From Cellulomonas cellasea (lineage in GTDB: Bacteria > Actinomycetota > Actinomycetes > Actinomycetales > Cellulomonadaceae): DNA of 64,000 nt. Position 1 is the first letter of the stretch; every line of letters begins with the position of its first letter. The position numbers and the translations under genes are program-made. The stretch covers positions 1 through 64,000 of the forward strand of contig NZ_BJLR01000025.1 of the NCBI RefSeq assembly GCF_006538745.1, written 5' to 3'. Shown here one piece after another: positions 34,841 to 43,241 of this stretch. Below the pieces are notes generated by a model, which had not been told where the DNA came from, searched no databases, and saw only the letters and a program-made list of their open reading frames with translations.

Positions 34841-35425
34841 TCAGCGGTCTGCCGCGCCCTTGGCGGCGGAGCCGGCCTTGCTCGCCGCTGCCTTCTCGGT
34901 CGTCGCGCCGTCGGTGCTCAGCACGCCGCCCGCCGACTCGAGGTGGGCGCGGACGAACCAGTGGAACAGCTCGAGCTCGTGCAGGTGCCCGACGAGCAGG
35001 TCGTTCGTGACGTCGTCGAGCTCCTCGGTGTCCTTGGCCGCCTTGCGGTGGTCCGTGATGACGCCCTGGTAGACCTCGTCGAGCGCGCCCAGGTGCTCAA
35101 TGGCGCCGGCGCGGCCGATCGAGTAGTCGTCCCAGGTCCGCTCGGCGACGAGCGCGCCCGGCGTGCCGCGCGGGGGGACACCGAGGGTCGCGATGCGCTC
35201 GGCGATCGCGTCGACCATCGCCCGGACCGCCTCCACCTGCGGGTCGAGCATCTCGTGGACCGCGATGAAGTGCGGGCCGACCACGTTCCAGTGGATGTGC
35301 TTGAGCGTGAGCGCCAGGTCGTTGAGGGCGTTCAGGCGGGTCTGCAGGATCTCGGCGAGCTGGGCGCCGTCCTCGGGGGAGATCGACGGCACGGTGAACT
35401 TGGGCAGACCTGTACGACGGGCCAT
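34841..35425 (-). CDS. dps: Dps family DNA-protection ferritin
   Basis: A 194-residue ferritin-like protein. The ferroxidase region HIHWNVVGPHFIAVHEMLD (about 42-60) contains the His, Asp and Glu ligands that sit at the dimer interface. Dps dodecamers oxidise and store iron and shield DNA under stress. A Lys/Ala-rich C-terminal tail (TTEKAAASKAG) could bind DNA, as in other actinobacterial Dps proteins. GAGGAGG precedes the ATG by about 10 bases. Confidence 0.92.
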   Translation of the reverse strand: MARRTGLPKFTVPSISPEDGAQLAEILQTRLNALNDLALTLKHIHWNVVGPHFIAVHEMLDPQVEAVRAMVDAIAERIATLGVPPRGTPGALVAERTWDDYSIGRAGAIEHLGALDEVYQGVITDHRKAAKDTEELDDVTNDLLVGHLHELELFHWFVRAHLESAGGVLSTDGATTEKAAASKAGSAAKGAADR

Positions 35426-35536
35426 GGTGGGGTGCCTCCTCGTGTCCGGCGCCGTGCTGGCGCCTGGATTCGTGTGCCTCCACCGTGCCCTACCTGCGAC
35501 GGCGTCGCATCCGGGCGTCGCCGACCGCAGGAGCGC

Positions 35537-35579
35537 CGCCCGCCCGCGAGCGCGCAGGTGGGCGCGTCGCGGGCGGGCG
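35537..35579 (-). terminator. Terminator of bioY
   Basis: A 13-bp perfect inverted repeat, CGCCCGCCCGCGA (35537-35549) with TCGCGGGCGGGCG (35567-35579), lies 24 bases beyond the bioY stop. Confidence 0.7.
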
Positions 35580-35602
35580 GAGGCGGGTCTCGCGGTGGCG
35601 GG

Positions 35603-36250
35603 TCAGCCCTGGTCGTCGGGTCCGGCGGCGGCGGGTCCGGGGGCCGCTGCGAGGGTGCCGGTGTGCCGTCCGAGGAGGCGCCAGGCGCCCGGGAGGGCGA
35701 GCGCGACGAGGACGGCCTTGATCGTGTCGCCGACGAGGAACGGCCACACCCCGAGCTGCGCGGCGGTCGCGAGGTCGACGTCGAGGAAGGCCATGAGCCA
35801 CGGCACCCCGCCGAGGTACACGACCGCGGAGGCGAGCACGACGGCGCCGAACGCCCGGACCGGCCCGCGGTCGGCGCCGCGCCGGGCGAGGTAGCCCGCG
35901 AGCGCGCTCGCCGGGAGGTAGCCGAGGATGTAGCCGAACGACGCGATCGCCCAGCCGCTGTTCCCGTCCGCGTAGAACGGGGCACCCAGGACGCCGCAGG
36001 CGATGTAGAGCAGCACGCTCAGGGCGCCGCGCCGGGCACCGAGCGCGGCGCCGCCGAGCAGCACGGCGAGCGTCGAGAGGCTGATCGGGACCGGGGTGAA
36101 CGGCAGCGTGATGGTCAGCTGGGCGAACGCCGCGATAAAGAGCGTCCCCGTGACCACGAGCGCGGCGTCGACGGCCGCTCGGGCCCGCACCGCCGGGACG
36201 AGGTCGGCGAGGACGTGCGGGCGTGGTGCGGACAGGCTCACGGTGGTCAT
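35603..36250 (-). CDS. bioY: Biotin transporter BioY
   Basis: A 215-residue membrane protein with about six helices. LPFTPVPISLSTLAVLLGGA and GALSVLLYIACGVLGAPFYA are the conserved BioY segments. It is the substrate-binding S component for biotin uptake, able to work with an ECF module; no bioMN genes are adjacent, so it may act alone or with an energising module encoded elsewhere. GAGGAG precedes the ATG at 36250. It is divergent from a TetR gene with shared BioQ-like operators. Confidence 0.93.
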   Translation of the reverse strand: MTTVSLSAPRPHVLADLVPAVRARAAVDAALVVTGTLFIAAFAQLTITLPFTPVPISLSTLAVLLGGAALGARRGALSVLLYIACGVLGAPFYADGNSGWAIASFGYILGYLPASALAGYLARRGADRGPVRAFGAVVLASAVVYLGGVPWLMAFLDVDLATAAQLGVWPFLVGDTIKAVLVALALPGAWRLLGRHTGTLAAAPGPAAAGPDDQG

Positions 36251-36566
36251 GGGGCTCCTCGGGTCGGTGCGGGTGGTGGTCGGGAGGGACGGGGTCAAGC
36301 GTTCGGCCGAGTGCGGTGCCCGCGCCGGGCCGGCGCGCGACGACCGGCGGGGGAGCGTCGTCCACCGCCGTCCGCTCGGTCGCCGCCCCCTCGACGACCG
36401 CCCGGCGTCTGCGATCGTGCGAGGTCCTGTCCACCGGGCCTCCGGACGATTGAACATCGTTCAGGCGACCTGAACGGCGTTCAAGTTAGCGTCGGCCTGC
36501 AGTAGCGTCAAGGCGCGCAGCCGGTCCGGTCGCTGCGCGTGACCGACGGTCTGGAGGGGAGGGAGC
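36251..36566. promoter_or_regulatory. bioY-bioQ divergent region with twin operators
   Basis: In a 316-base gap, two copies of TGAAC-N3-GTTCA occur at 36451-36463 and 36471-36483, their centres 20 bp apart, on the same helix face. They resemble the TGAAC-N3-GTTAC motif described for BioQ in corynebacteria. They lie 84 bases before the TetR start and about 200 before bioY. The rest of the gap is GC-rich and shows no other feature. Confidence 0.75.
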
Positions 36567-37241
36567 GTGGCCCTCAGTCGCGTCCAGGTCGTCGCGGCCG
36601 CGCTCGAGATCCTCGACGAGTACGGTCTGGGCGACCTCACGATGCGTCGCCTGGCGACGTCGCTCGGCGTGCAGCCCGGGGCGCTGTACTGGCACGTCGC
36701 GAACAAGCAGGCGCTGCTCGCGGAGGTCGCGGACGCGATCGTCGCCGACCTCCCGGCGCTCACGACCGGCGACGCTCCCGGGCTCACGACCGCCGACGCT
36801 CCCGGGCTCGCGCCGGCCGCGCCGGACGCGCTCGACGCGCCGGAGGACCGTGTCTCCCCGGATGCCTCGGCCGCCCCGGAGGCCCTCGCGGGGGTCGCCG
36901 GCTGGGCGCGCGCCCTGCGCCGCACGCTCCTCGGGCACCGGGACGGCGCCGACGTCGTCGCGACGGCCTACGCGCTGCGCTCGGACCAGGACCCCACCGT
37001 CTCGGCGCTCACGGACCGCATCCGTGCGGCGGGCGTCCCGCAGGCGCTGGCGGCCGCCGGCGCGGCCGCGCTCGTGCACTACGTGCTCGGGCACACCGCG
37101 CACGAGCAGGCGCACGCGCAGCTCGTGGCCGGGGCCCCGGCGGGCGCCGAGACCGGGCACGACGCGGGGGAGCGCTTCGAGCTCGGCCTCGCGCTGCTCC
37201 TCGACGGGCTCGCCCTGCGAGCCGTCGAGCCACCGGCCTGA
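36567..37241 (+). CDS. bioQ: TetR family regulator, probable BioQ
   Basis: A 224-residue TetR protein. The N-terminal HTH covers about 1-47 (AALEILDEYGLGDLTMRRLA, GALYWHVANKQALL) and the ligand domain follows. Residues about 65-88 are a tandem repeat (LTTGDAPG, LTTADAPG, LAPAAPDA) likely to be a flexible insertion. Divergence from bioY and the twin BioQ-like operators argue for control of biotin genes by biotin supply. GGGAGGGAGC precedes the GTG. The BioQ name rests on context rather than on close sequence comparison. Confidence 0.8.
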   Translation: MALSRVQVVAAALEILDEYGLGDLTMRRLATSLGVQPGALYWHVANKQALLAEVADAIVADLPALTTGDAPGLTTADAPGLAPAAPDALDAPEDRVSPDASAAPEALAGVAGWARALRRTLLGHRDGADVVATAYALRSDQDPTVSALTDRIRAAGVPQALAAAGAAALVHYVLGHTAHEQAHAQLVAGAPAGAETGHDAGERFELGLALLLDGLALRAVEPPA

Positions 37242-37389
37242 TCCCTCGCGCCCGGCCGGGAGCCTCGCTCCTGGCGTGAAGCCTCGCTTCCGGCCTCAAC
37301 CCTCGCACCGTCGAGGTGCCCGGCTCGGGCGGGGCCGCGTCCCGCCGGCCCAGGACGACCACGGCGTGACGCGCGGCGTCGCGCGTCTC

Positions 37390-38013
37390 CTAGCCGACGA
37401 GCGGCGGCGGTGCCCCGTCGGCCTCGACGCCGGTCCGCGCACGCGCCGCCCGGCGTCGCCGCAGGCGCCACCACACGAACCCGAGCCCGACGAGCAGCAG
37501 CAGTACGAGCACCGGAGCGAGGATCGCGGCGAACGACAGGCCGACGCTCGTCGCGTCCTCGGCCGTGCTGGCCAGCGGGGCACCCATCCCGAGCGTCGCG
37601 GCGTTGAGCACCGGCCGGGCGGTCGCCTTGGCCGCGTGCACGACCAGCGCGAGCACGATCCCGATCACGACGGGAACCCACCGGCCCGACTCGACGAACG
37701 CGCCCGGGTCGCTCACGACGGCGGTCTGCGAGGTCGAGCCCGCACCGAAGGCGATGCCGCCGGCAGCGGGGCGGACGACCGTCTGGACGACATCGTTGAC
37801 CGAGTCGACGCCGGGGATCTTGTCCGCGACGACCTCGAGCAGCAGGAGCACCCCGAGCACGACGAGGACCCACTCGTTCGACAGCCACTCCCAGCCGACC
37901 GGCGGGTCCACGAGGTCGGTCCAGCGACCCAGCAGCCCGATGACGAGCAGCGGGACGTACGCGTTGAGGCCCGCCGCGGTGGCCAGGCCCGTGCCGGTGA
38001 GCGCCTCGAGCAT
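37390..38013 (-). CDS. DUF4126 family membrane protein
   Basis: A 207-residue protein with about four or five hydrophobic helices. The conserved start GLATAAGLNAYVPLLVIGLL and the RPAAGGIAFGAG segment identify DUF4126. The C-terminal helix (about 160-182) is followed by a basic tail RLRRRRAARAR on the cytoplasmic side. Function unknown. It starts 39 bases after the LigD-polymerase stop on the same strand and may be co-transcribed with the NHEJ genes by chance of location. Confidence 0.88.
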   Translation of the reverse strand: MLEALTGTGLATAAGLNAYVPLLVIGLLGRWTDLVDPPVGWEWLSNEWVLVVLGVLLLLEVVADKIPGVDSVNDVVQTVVRPAAGGIAFGAGSTSQTAVVSDPGAFVESGRWVPVVIGIVLALVVHAAKATARPVLNAATLGMGAPLASTAEDATSVGLSFAAILAPVLVLLLLVGLGFVWWRLRRRRAARARTGVEADGAPPPLVG

Positions 38014-38052
38014 GCGGTCAGCATCCCATCCCGGGCGACGGCCGCACCCCGG

Positions 38053-38934
38053 TCAGGCGAGCGGGTCGCCGTCCTCCTCGAGCCGACGGACGACCTCGTC
38101 GGGACCCAGCTGCGTGAGCCCGGGGCCGATCTCGTCCCACCGGCGCGGTGCCGCGACGGACGGCCGCTCGCGCCCGCGCAGCGAGTACGGCGTGATCGTC
38201 GTCTTGGCGGGGTGGTTCTGGCTCCAGTCGAGCAGGACCTTCCCGCCGCGCAGCTCCTTGCGCATGATCGCGACGACGAGGTCGGGGTGGGCCGCCGCGA
38301 GCTCGTGCGCGACGTCGCGGGCGTACGCGCGGACCTCCATGACCCTGCGCCGCCCCGGCAGCGGCGCGTAGAGCTGCATGCCCTTGCTGCCCGACGTCAC
38401 CGGCAGGCACGCGAGCCCGTCGGCACGCAGCCGCTCGCGCACGAGGAGGGCCACCTCGGCGCACGCGTCGAGCCCCGCGGGCGGCCCGGGGTCGAGGTCG
38501 ATCACCAGCCGGTCGGGGTGACGCACGCCGCCGCGCGGTCCGACGCGCCACTGCGGGGTGTGCAGCTCGAGCGCGCCCTGGTTCGTCGCCCAGACGAGCG
38601 ACGCGAGGTCGTCGAGGAAGGGCAGGGTCAGCTCCTTGCCCTCGTCGTCGGCCCCGGGTGCGGCCCGCAGCGTCTGGCGCCGGACCCAGTCGGGCGCCGA
38701 CGCGGGCAGGTTCTTCTCGAAGAACGTCTCGCCGTCGACGCCGCCCGTGAACCGGATGCGGGTCACCGGCCGGTCCCGCAGCTGCCGCAGCAGCGCGGGT
38801 GCCACCTGCGTGACGTAGTGCAGCACCTCGCCCTTCGTCGTCCCCGTCGACGGGTACATGACGCGATCGAGGTGCGTCAGCCGCACCGGACGCCCGCCCA
38901 CGTCGACGACCTGGACGTCACCCTGCGGCGTCAC
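38053..38934 (-). CDS. LigD-type DNA polymerase/primase domain protein
   Basis: A 293-residue archaeo-eukaryotic primase-type polymerase, the stand-alone form of the LigD polymerase domain. It has DRLVIDLDPG (catalytic aspartates), TSGSKGMQLYAPL and TPYSLRGRERP. In non-homologous end joining this domain adds nucleotides at breaks with Ku and ligase. The GTG start overlaps the ligase stop (GTGA), so polymerase and ligase are separate chains made from one transcript. Confidence 0.92.
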   Translation of the reverse strand: MTPQGDVQVVDVGGRPVRLTHLDRVMYPSTGTTKGEVLHYVTQVAPALLRQLRDRPVTRIRFTGGVDGETFFEKNLPASAPDWVRRQTLRAAPGADDEGKELTLPFLDDLASLVWATNQGALELHTPQWRVGPRGGVRHPDRLVIDLDPGPPAGLDACAEVALLVRERLRADGLACLPVTSGSKGMQLYAPLPGRRRVMEVRAYARDVAHELAAAHPDLVVAIMRKELRGGKVLLDWSQNHPAKTTITPYSLRGRERPSVAAPRRWDEIGPGLTQLGPDEVVRRLEEDGDPLA

Positions 38935-39866
38935 AGGTCCTCCCACGGGTCGACCGGCACCTCGTCGCGCACCCCCCGGACGGCGGGGTGACGCAGCCGT
39001 CCCGAGCCCGTGCGGCCCAGGTACGCGACGTCGACCTGCACCACGGGCTCGCACCAGTGGGTGTCGCGCCGGTCGACGGTCGCCATCTCGTCGTCGAGCG
39101 GCGAGCCGGCGCGCGCGTGCGGCTCCAGCAGCCGCCGCAGCTCCCGCCCGAGCTCCCCGGCGAGCCCGCTGCCGGCGCGACCGAGGTAGCGCAGCCGGCC
39201 GTCGGCGGCGGGGGCGGCCAGGTGCACCGCGCCGAGCCGCCCGGAGCCCGTCGTCTCGGGACGCCAGCCCGCGACGAGCGCCGTGCGGGTCGAGCGGTGC
39301 GCCGCCTTGAGCCAGTCGGGTGAACGTCGCCCGGGCTGGTACGTCGAGGACCGGCGCTTGGCGACGACCCCCTCGAGCCCGTGCGCGCGCGTGACCTCCC
39401 AGAGCTCGGGGCCGTCGGGGTAGACCGGGGACAGCGTCGCGGGCGCCGGCAGGTCGAGGCGCTCGAGGGTCGCGCGACGCTCGTCGAACGTCCGGCGGGT
39501 CACGTCCACGCCGTACAGCTGCAGGACGTCGAACACGAGGTAGCTGACGGGCAGCTGCTGCGCGAGCGCCGCCGCGCGGGCCGCGTCGCGCACGTGCATG
39601 CGGGAGGCGAGCGCCTCGAACGACGGGATCCCGTCGGCCATCGCGACGACCTCGCCGTCGAGCACCGCGCCGGGGACGCCCGCGAGCGCGGCGAGCTCGG
39701 GGTAGGCGACGGTGACGTCCCGCCCGCTGCGTGCGTGCAGCCGCAGGCGCCCGCTCGTGGTGTCGGCGAGCACGCGGACCCCGTCCCACTTGATCTCGAA
39801 CGCCCAGTCCGGGCCGCTCGGCAGGGGTGACCCGGAGGTCGTAGGGGTGGCGAGCATGGGCTGCAC
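38931..39866 (-). CDS. ATP-dependent DNA ligase, LigD ligase-domain type
   Basis: A 311-residue ATP-dependent ligase. The adenylated lysine is K26 in FEIKWDGVRV; GAVLDGEVVA, EGVVAKRRSS and PDWLKAAHR follow, and an OB-fold C-terminus completes the core. The GTG at 39866 has AGGA 8 bases upstream and avoids overlap with the divergent ku gene; an upstream ATG at 40010 would overlap ku by 44 bases and is rejected. It should seal breaks in NHEJ with the adjoining polymerase and Ku. Confidence 0.9.
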   Translation of the reverse strand: MQPMLATPTTSGSPLPSGPDWAFEIKWDGVRVLADTTSGRLRLHARSGRDVTVAYPELAALAGVPGAVLDGEVVAMADGIPSFEALASRMHVRDAARAAALAQQLPVSYLVFDVLQLYGVDVTRRTFDERRATLERLDLPAPATLSPVYPDGPELWEVTRAHGLEGVVAKRRSSTYQPGRRSPDWLKAAHRSTRTALVAGWRPETTGSGRLGAVHLAAPAADGRLRYLGRAGSGLAGELGRELRRLLEPHARAGSPLDDEMATVDRRDTHWCEPVVQVDVAYLGRTGSGRLRHPAVRGVRDEVPVDPWEDL

Positions 39867-39899
39867 GGGTCCATCCTGCCCAGGTAGGCCGTGTTCGGC

Positions 39900-39915
39900 G
39901 CGCGCTCGAGCGCGC
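39900..39915. promoter_or_regulatory. 16-bp palindrome between ligase and ku
   Basis: GCGCGCTCGAGCGCGC is a perfect palindrome centred in the 100-base divergent gap. It could be a shared operator, although such GC palindromes are not rare in this genome. Confidence 0.35.
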
Positions 39916-39966
39916 TCTGCGGACCGGCGAGGCTGCGCGTCACGGAGCTCGAGGAGGTGGTCGTCG

Positions 39967-41055
39967 GTGCGTGCCATCTGGAAGGGTGCCGTCGCCTTCG
40001 GTCTGGTCAACGTCCCGGTGAAGCTCTACGCGGCCACGGGCGAGCACGAGGTCCCGCTGCACCAGGTGCACCGCGACGACGGCGGGCGGATCCGCTACCG
40101 CAAGGTGTGCAGCGTGTGCGGCGAGACGATCCAGTTCAGCGACATCGCCAAGGGCTACGAGACCGACGAGGGCGAGCTCGTCGTGCTGACCGACCAGGAC
40201 CTCGCGGAGCTCCCGCTCGCGACCGAGCGCGAGATCTCGGTCGTCGAGTTCGTGCCCGCCGAGCAGGTCGACCCGATCCTGCTCGCCAAGACGTACTACC
40301 TCGAGCCGGAGAAGACGTCGGCGAAGCCGTACGCGCTGCTGCGCGAGGCGCTCGAGGCGAGCGACCGGATGGCGGTCGTCAAGGTCGCGCTGCGGCAGCG
40401 CGAGTCGATGGCCGTGCTGCGGGTGCGGGACAACGTGATCTGCCTGCAGACGCTGCTGTGGCCGGACGAGGTGCGCGAGGCGGACTTCCCGATCCTCGAC
40501 ACCGACGTGACGGTGCGCCCGCAGGAGCTCGCGATGGCCTCCTCGCTCGTGGAGTCCCTCGCGGGGGACTTCGACCCGTCGGGCTTCGAGGACTCCTACC
40601 AGGCGGCGCTCGAGGCGCTCATCGAGGCGAAGGTCTCCTCGGGCAGCACGCGCCAGGTCCCGGCGACGGCGGCGAAGGACGAGAGCACCGGCGGCGAGGT
40701 CGTGGACCTGCTCGCTGCGCTGCAGCGCAGCGTCGAGAAGGCGCGCGCGGGGCGTGGGGGAGCGGCGGCGGACACGGAGGAGGCGACGGAGGAGACCTCA
40801 CCCGCGAAGCGCGCGCGTGCGTCGTCGTCGGACGAGGACGGCGACCCCGGTGCCGGGCGCAAGCCCGCGGCGAAGCGCGCGTCGAAGGCGTCCGCGAGCG
40901 CGAAGGACGACGCCCCCGCGGCGAGCACGAGGTCGCGCCGCGCGAAGGCCGACGACGACGGCGAGCCGGCGGCACCGAAGAAGCGCGCGTCGACCGCGCG
41001 GTCGGGCGCGGCGAAGGAGCCCGCGAAGGCGGCGTCGCGTCGTCGGGCGTCCTGA
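39967..41055 (+). CDS. ku: Ku DNA end-binding protein
   Basis: A 362-residue protein. The Ku core (about 1-262) begins RAIWKGAVAFGLVNVPVKLY and includes KVCSVCGETIQFSDIAKGYE and LLAKTYYLEP. A tail of about 95 residues is rich in Ala, Lys, Arg, Asp and Ser, like the long basic tails of other actinobacterial Ku proteins that aid DNA bridging and sliding. Ku homodimers ring broken ends and recruit the ligase and polymerase. GGAGG lies 9 bases before the GTG. It is divergent from the ligase-polymerase pair. Confidence 0.94.
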   Translation: MRAIWKGAVAFGLVNVPVKLYAATGEHEVPLHQVHRDDGGRIRYRKVCSVCGETIQFSDIAKGYETDEGELVVLTDQDLAELPLATEREISVVEFVPAEQVDPILLAKTYYLEPEKTSAKPYALLREALEASDRMAVVKVALRQRESMAVLRVRDNVICLQTLLWPDEVREADFPILDTDVTVRPQELAMASSLVESLAGDFDPSGFEDSYQAALEALIEAKVSSGSTRQVPATAAKDESTGGEVVDLLAALQRSVEKARAGRGGAAADTEEATEETSPAKRARASSSDEDGDPGAGRKPAAKRASKASASAKDDAPAASTRSRRAKADDDGEPAAPKKRASTARSGAAKEPAKAASRRRAS

Positions 41056-41059
41056 GGCC

Positions 41060-42112
41060 GTGGGGCACGCCTCGACGGGCGACCTGCGCGAGCGGGTCGT
41101 CGCGACGCTGCGGCGTGTCGCGTTCCTGCTGGAGCGGGCGCAGGAGAGCGGGTACCGGGCCGAGGCGTTCCGTGGGGCGGCGCGCGCGGTCGAGCGGCTC
41201 GGGGCCGACGAGGTCGCGGCCCGGGTCGCCGCCGGGACCCTGACGGACCTCCCGGGCGTCGGCGCCCGCACGGCGCAGGTCGCGGCGGACGTGGCCGCCG
41301 GGGGAGCCGTCGACTACCTCGCGGACCTCGAGCAGCGTCTCGGGACGCGCGCGTCGGACGCCGGTCCCGGGGCGGCGCTCCGGGCCGCGTTGCGCGGGGA
41401 CCTGCACTCCCACACCGAGGCGAGCGACGGGTCGAGCCCGCTGCAGGAGATGGTGCTCGCGGCGGTCGACCTGGGCCACGAGTACCTGGCGATCACGGAC
41501 CACTCGCCGCGCCTGACGGTCGCGAACGGCCTGAGCGCGGCACGGCTGCGCGTCCAGCTCGAGCAGGTCGCGGCCCTCAACCGTGCGGTGACGCCGTTCC
41601 GGGTGCTCACGGGCATCGAGGTCGACATCCTCGACGACGGGACCCTCGACCAGGACCCCGACCTGCTCGACGAGCTCGACGTCGTCGTCGCGTCGGTGCA
41701 CTCGAAGCTGCGCATGGGGCGCGAGGAGATGACCCGGCGCATGGTCGCGGCGGTCAGCGACCCGCGCACCGACGTCCTCGGGCACTGCACGGGCCGCCGC
41801 CTGACCGGCCGGCCACGGCCCGAGAGCGAGTTCGACGCGCGTGCGGTCTTCGAGGCGTGCGCGGAGCACGGCGTCGCGGTCGAGATCAACAGCCGCCCCG
41901 ACCGGCTCGACCCGCCGCACGCGCTGCTCGACGTCGCGATCGAGGCCGGCTGCGTCTTCTCGATCGACTCGGACGCGCACGCCCCCGGGCAGCTCGACTG
42001 GCAGGTCGCGGGGTGCGAGCGCGCCGTCGAGCACGACCTAGGGCCCGAGCGGATCGTGTGCACGTGGCCGGTCGAGCGGCTCCTCGACCGCGCGGAACGG
42101 CGCGTCGGGTGA
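41060..42112 (+). CDS. PHP-domain phosphoesterase with helix-hairpin-helix
   Basis: A 350-residue protein. Residues about 1-110 carry a helix-hairpin-helix (TDLPGVGARTAQVAADV) as in the polymerase-X thumb; about 113-345 form a PHP phosphoesterase (RGDLHSHTEASDGSS, AITDHSPR, VVASVHSKL, DSDAHAP). This matches the C-terminal part of bacterial PolX without its polymerase domain. It follows ku by only 4 bases, suggesting a role in trimming DNA ends before joining; that role is inferred. Confidence 0.88.
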   Translation: MGHASTGDLRERVVATLRRVAFLLERAQESGYRAEAFRGAARAVERLGADEVAARVAAGTLTDLPGVGARTAQVAADVAAGGAVDYLADLEQRLGTRASDAGPGAALRAALRGDLHSHTEASDGSSPLQEMVLAAVDLGHEYLAITDHSPRLTVANGLSAARLRVQLEQVAALNRAVTPFRVLTGIEVDILDDGTLDQDPDLLDELDVVVASVHSKLRMGREEMTRRMVAAVSDPRTDVLGHCTGRRLTGRPRPESEFDARAVFEACAEHGVAVEINSRPDRLDPPHALLDVAIEAGCVFSIDSDAHAPGQLDWQVAGCERAVEHDLGPERIVCTWPVERLLDRAERRVG

Positions 42113-42275
42113 CGCGCTCGACGCCCGTCCTGGCGTGCGCGAGCCTGAGCGGCCACTAAGGTCGTCCGCGACAGGCCGACGGCGGAGGGGTCCCCACCCC
42201 GCCGCCACGGGTGCGGCCTGAACGTCCGGGCGTGTCGCCCGGGCAGGCACGTCCGACCTACAAGGAGCACATCCC

Positions 42276-42557
42276 GTGAGCGTGAACCGCACCGAGCTCG
42301 TCCAGGCCATCGCCGCCAAGGCGGGTCTGACCAACACCGCCGCCGACGCGGCGCTCAAGGCCTTCCAGGAGGTCCTGGTCGAGCAGCTCTCCGCCGGCGA
42401 GAGCGTCACCATCCCCGGGCTGCTCGCAGTCTCCCGTGCGGACCGTTCCGCTCGTACCGGCATCAACCCCCAGACCGGCGAGAAGCTCGAGATCCCGGCC
42501 GGCTACCGCGTGAAGCTCACGGCCGGCAGCGCGCTCAAGCGCGCCGTCGCCAAGTAG
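42276..42557 (+). CDS. hup: HU family nucleoid protein
   Basis: A 93-residue HU protein (MSVNRTELVQAIAAKAGL, IPGLLAVSRADRSARTGINP). It lacks the long Lys/Ala-rich tail of mycobacterial HupB, so it is the short form. Dimers bend and compact DNA. AAGGAG lies 8 bases before the GTG. A TAAGGT hexamer at 42157-42162 may be its -10 element, leaving a leader of about 105 bases. Confidence 0.94.
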   Translation: MSVNRTELVQAIAAKAGLTNTAADAALKAFQEVLVEQLSAGESVTIPGLLAVSRADRSARTGINPQTGEKLEIPAGYRVKLTAGSALKRAVAK

Positions 42558-42599
42558 TCGTCCCCTCGGGCGCCGCATCCGGGCGCCCGGACCCGGTCC

Positions 42600-42628
42600 G
42601 GGCCCTCGTGCTGACCGCACGGGGGCCC
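42600..42628 (+). terminator. Terminator of hup
   Basis: GGGCCCTCGTGC (42600-42611) pairs with GCACGGGGGCCC (42617-42628) through a 12-bp stem with one G-T pair and a 5-base loop, 42 bases after the HU stop. Confidence 0.75.
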
Positions 42629-42678
42629 GAGCCGTGCCCGCGCACGCCCCCGACCCGGGTGCCCGCGGGCCGCTCGCC

Positions 42679-42684
42679 TAGAAT
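42679..42684 (+). promoter_or_regulatory. Candidate -10 element of the Zur-like gene
   Basis: TAGAAT stands out in a GC-rich stretch 66 bases before the GTG. No good -35 hexamer is seen at the expected distance. Confidence 0.4.
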
Positions 42685-42750
42685 CTTCCGTGCGGCGGGG
42701 TCGTCCCCGCCGTGCCCCAGCCCGCCGCGTGACCCGGACGGAGGAAACCC

Positions 42751-43164
42751 GTGGCCGTGATCCAGCGCAACACGCGCCAGCGCGCGGAGATCCTCGCGCT
42801 CCTCGACGGGCTCGACGAGTTCCGCAGCGCGCAGCAGCTCCACGAGCTCCTGCGGGCGCGGGGGTCGTCCACGGGCCTCGCGACCGTCTACCGCGCGGTG
42901 CAGTCGCTCACCGAGAGCGGTGAGGTCGACGTGCTGCGCAGCGAGGACGGCGAGTCCGTGTACCGCCGGTGCGAGCGCCGCGGCAGCCACCACCACCACC
43001 TCGTGTGCCGGTACTGCGGGCGAACCGTCGAGATCGACGGTCCCGCGGCCGAGACGTGGGCCGACCAGATCGCCGCGGCGCACGCGTTCGTCGACGTGGA
43101 GCACACGATCGAGCTCGTCGGCACGTGCGCCGACTGCCGCGCCGCCCGCAGCGCCACGCACTGA
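42751..43164 (+). CDS. zur: Fur family zinc-type repressor (Zur-like)
   Basis: A 137-residue Fur-fold repressor. The winged HTH shows STGLATVYRAVQSL; the regulatory metal site lies in HHHHLVCRYCGRTVEI, and the structural CxxC pair is CRYCG with TCADCRA. The poly-His and C-terminal cysteines fit actinobacterial Zur, which shuts off zinc uptake genes when zinc is ample, but a Fur or nickel role is possible. GGAGGAAA precedes the GTG. No zinc transporter genes are nearby. Confidence 0.86.
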   Translation: MAVIQRNTRQRAEILALLDGLDEFRSAQQLHELLRARGSSTGLATVYRAVQSLTESGEVDVLRSEDGESVYRRCERRGSHHHHLVCRYCGRTVEIDGPAAETWADQIAAAHAFVDVEHTIELVGTCADCRAARSATH

Positions 43165-43241
43165 GCACCCCGGCCCGTCGCGACGCCCGGTCGCGCCCGC
43201 CCCGCGCGGACGACCGACCGGCGTGGGGGAGACTGGGACGC

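Noticed and set aside
38931-40010. Longer ligase start at 40010
   Set aside because: It would overlap the divergent ku gene and add a non-conserved 48-residue N-terminus; GTG 39866 gives the usual distance to the catalytic lysine.
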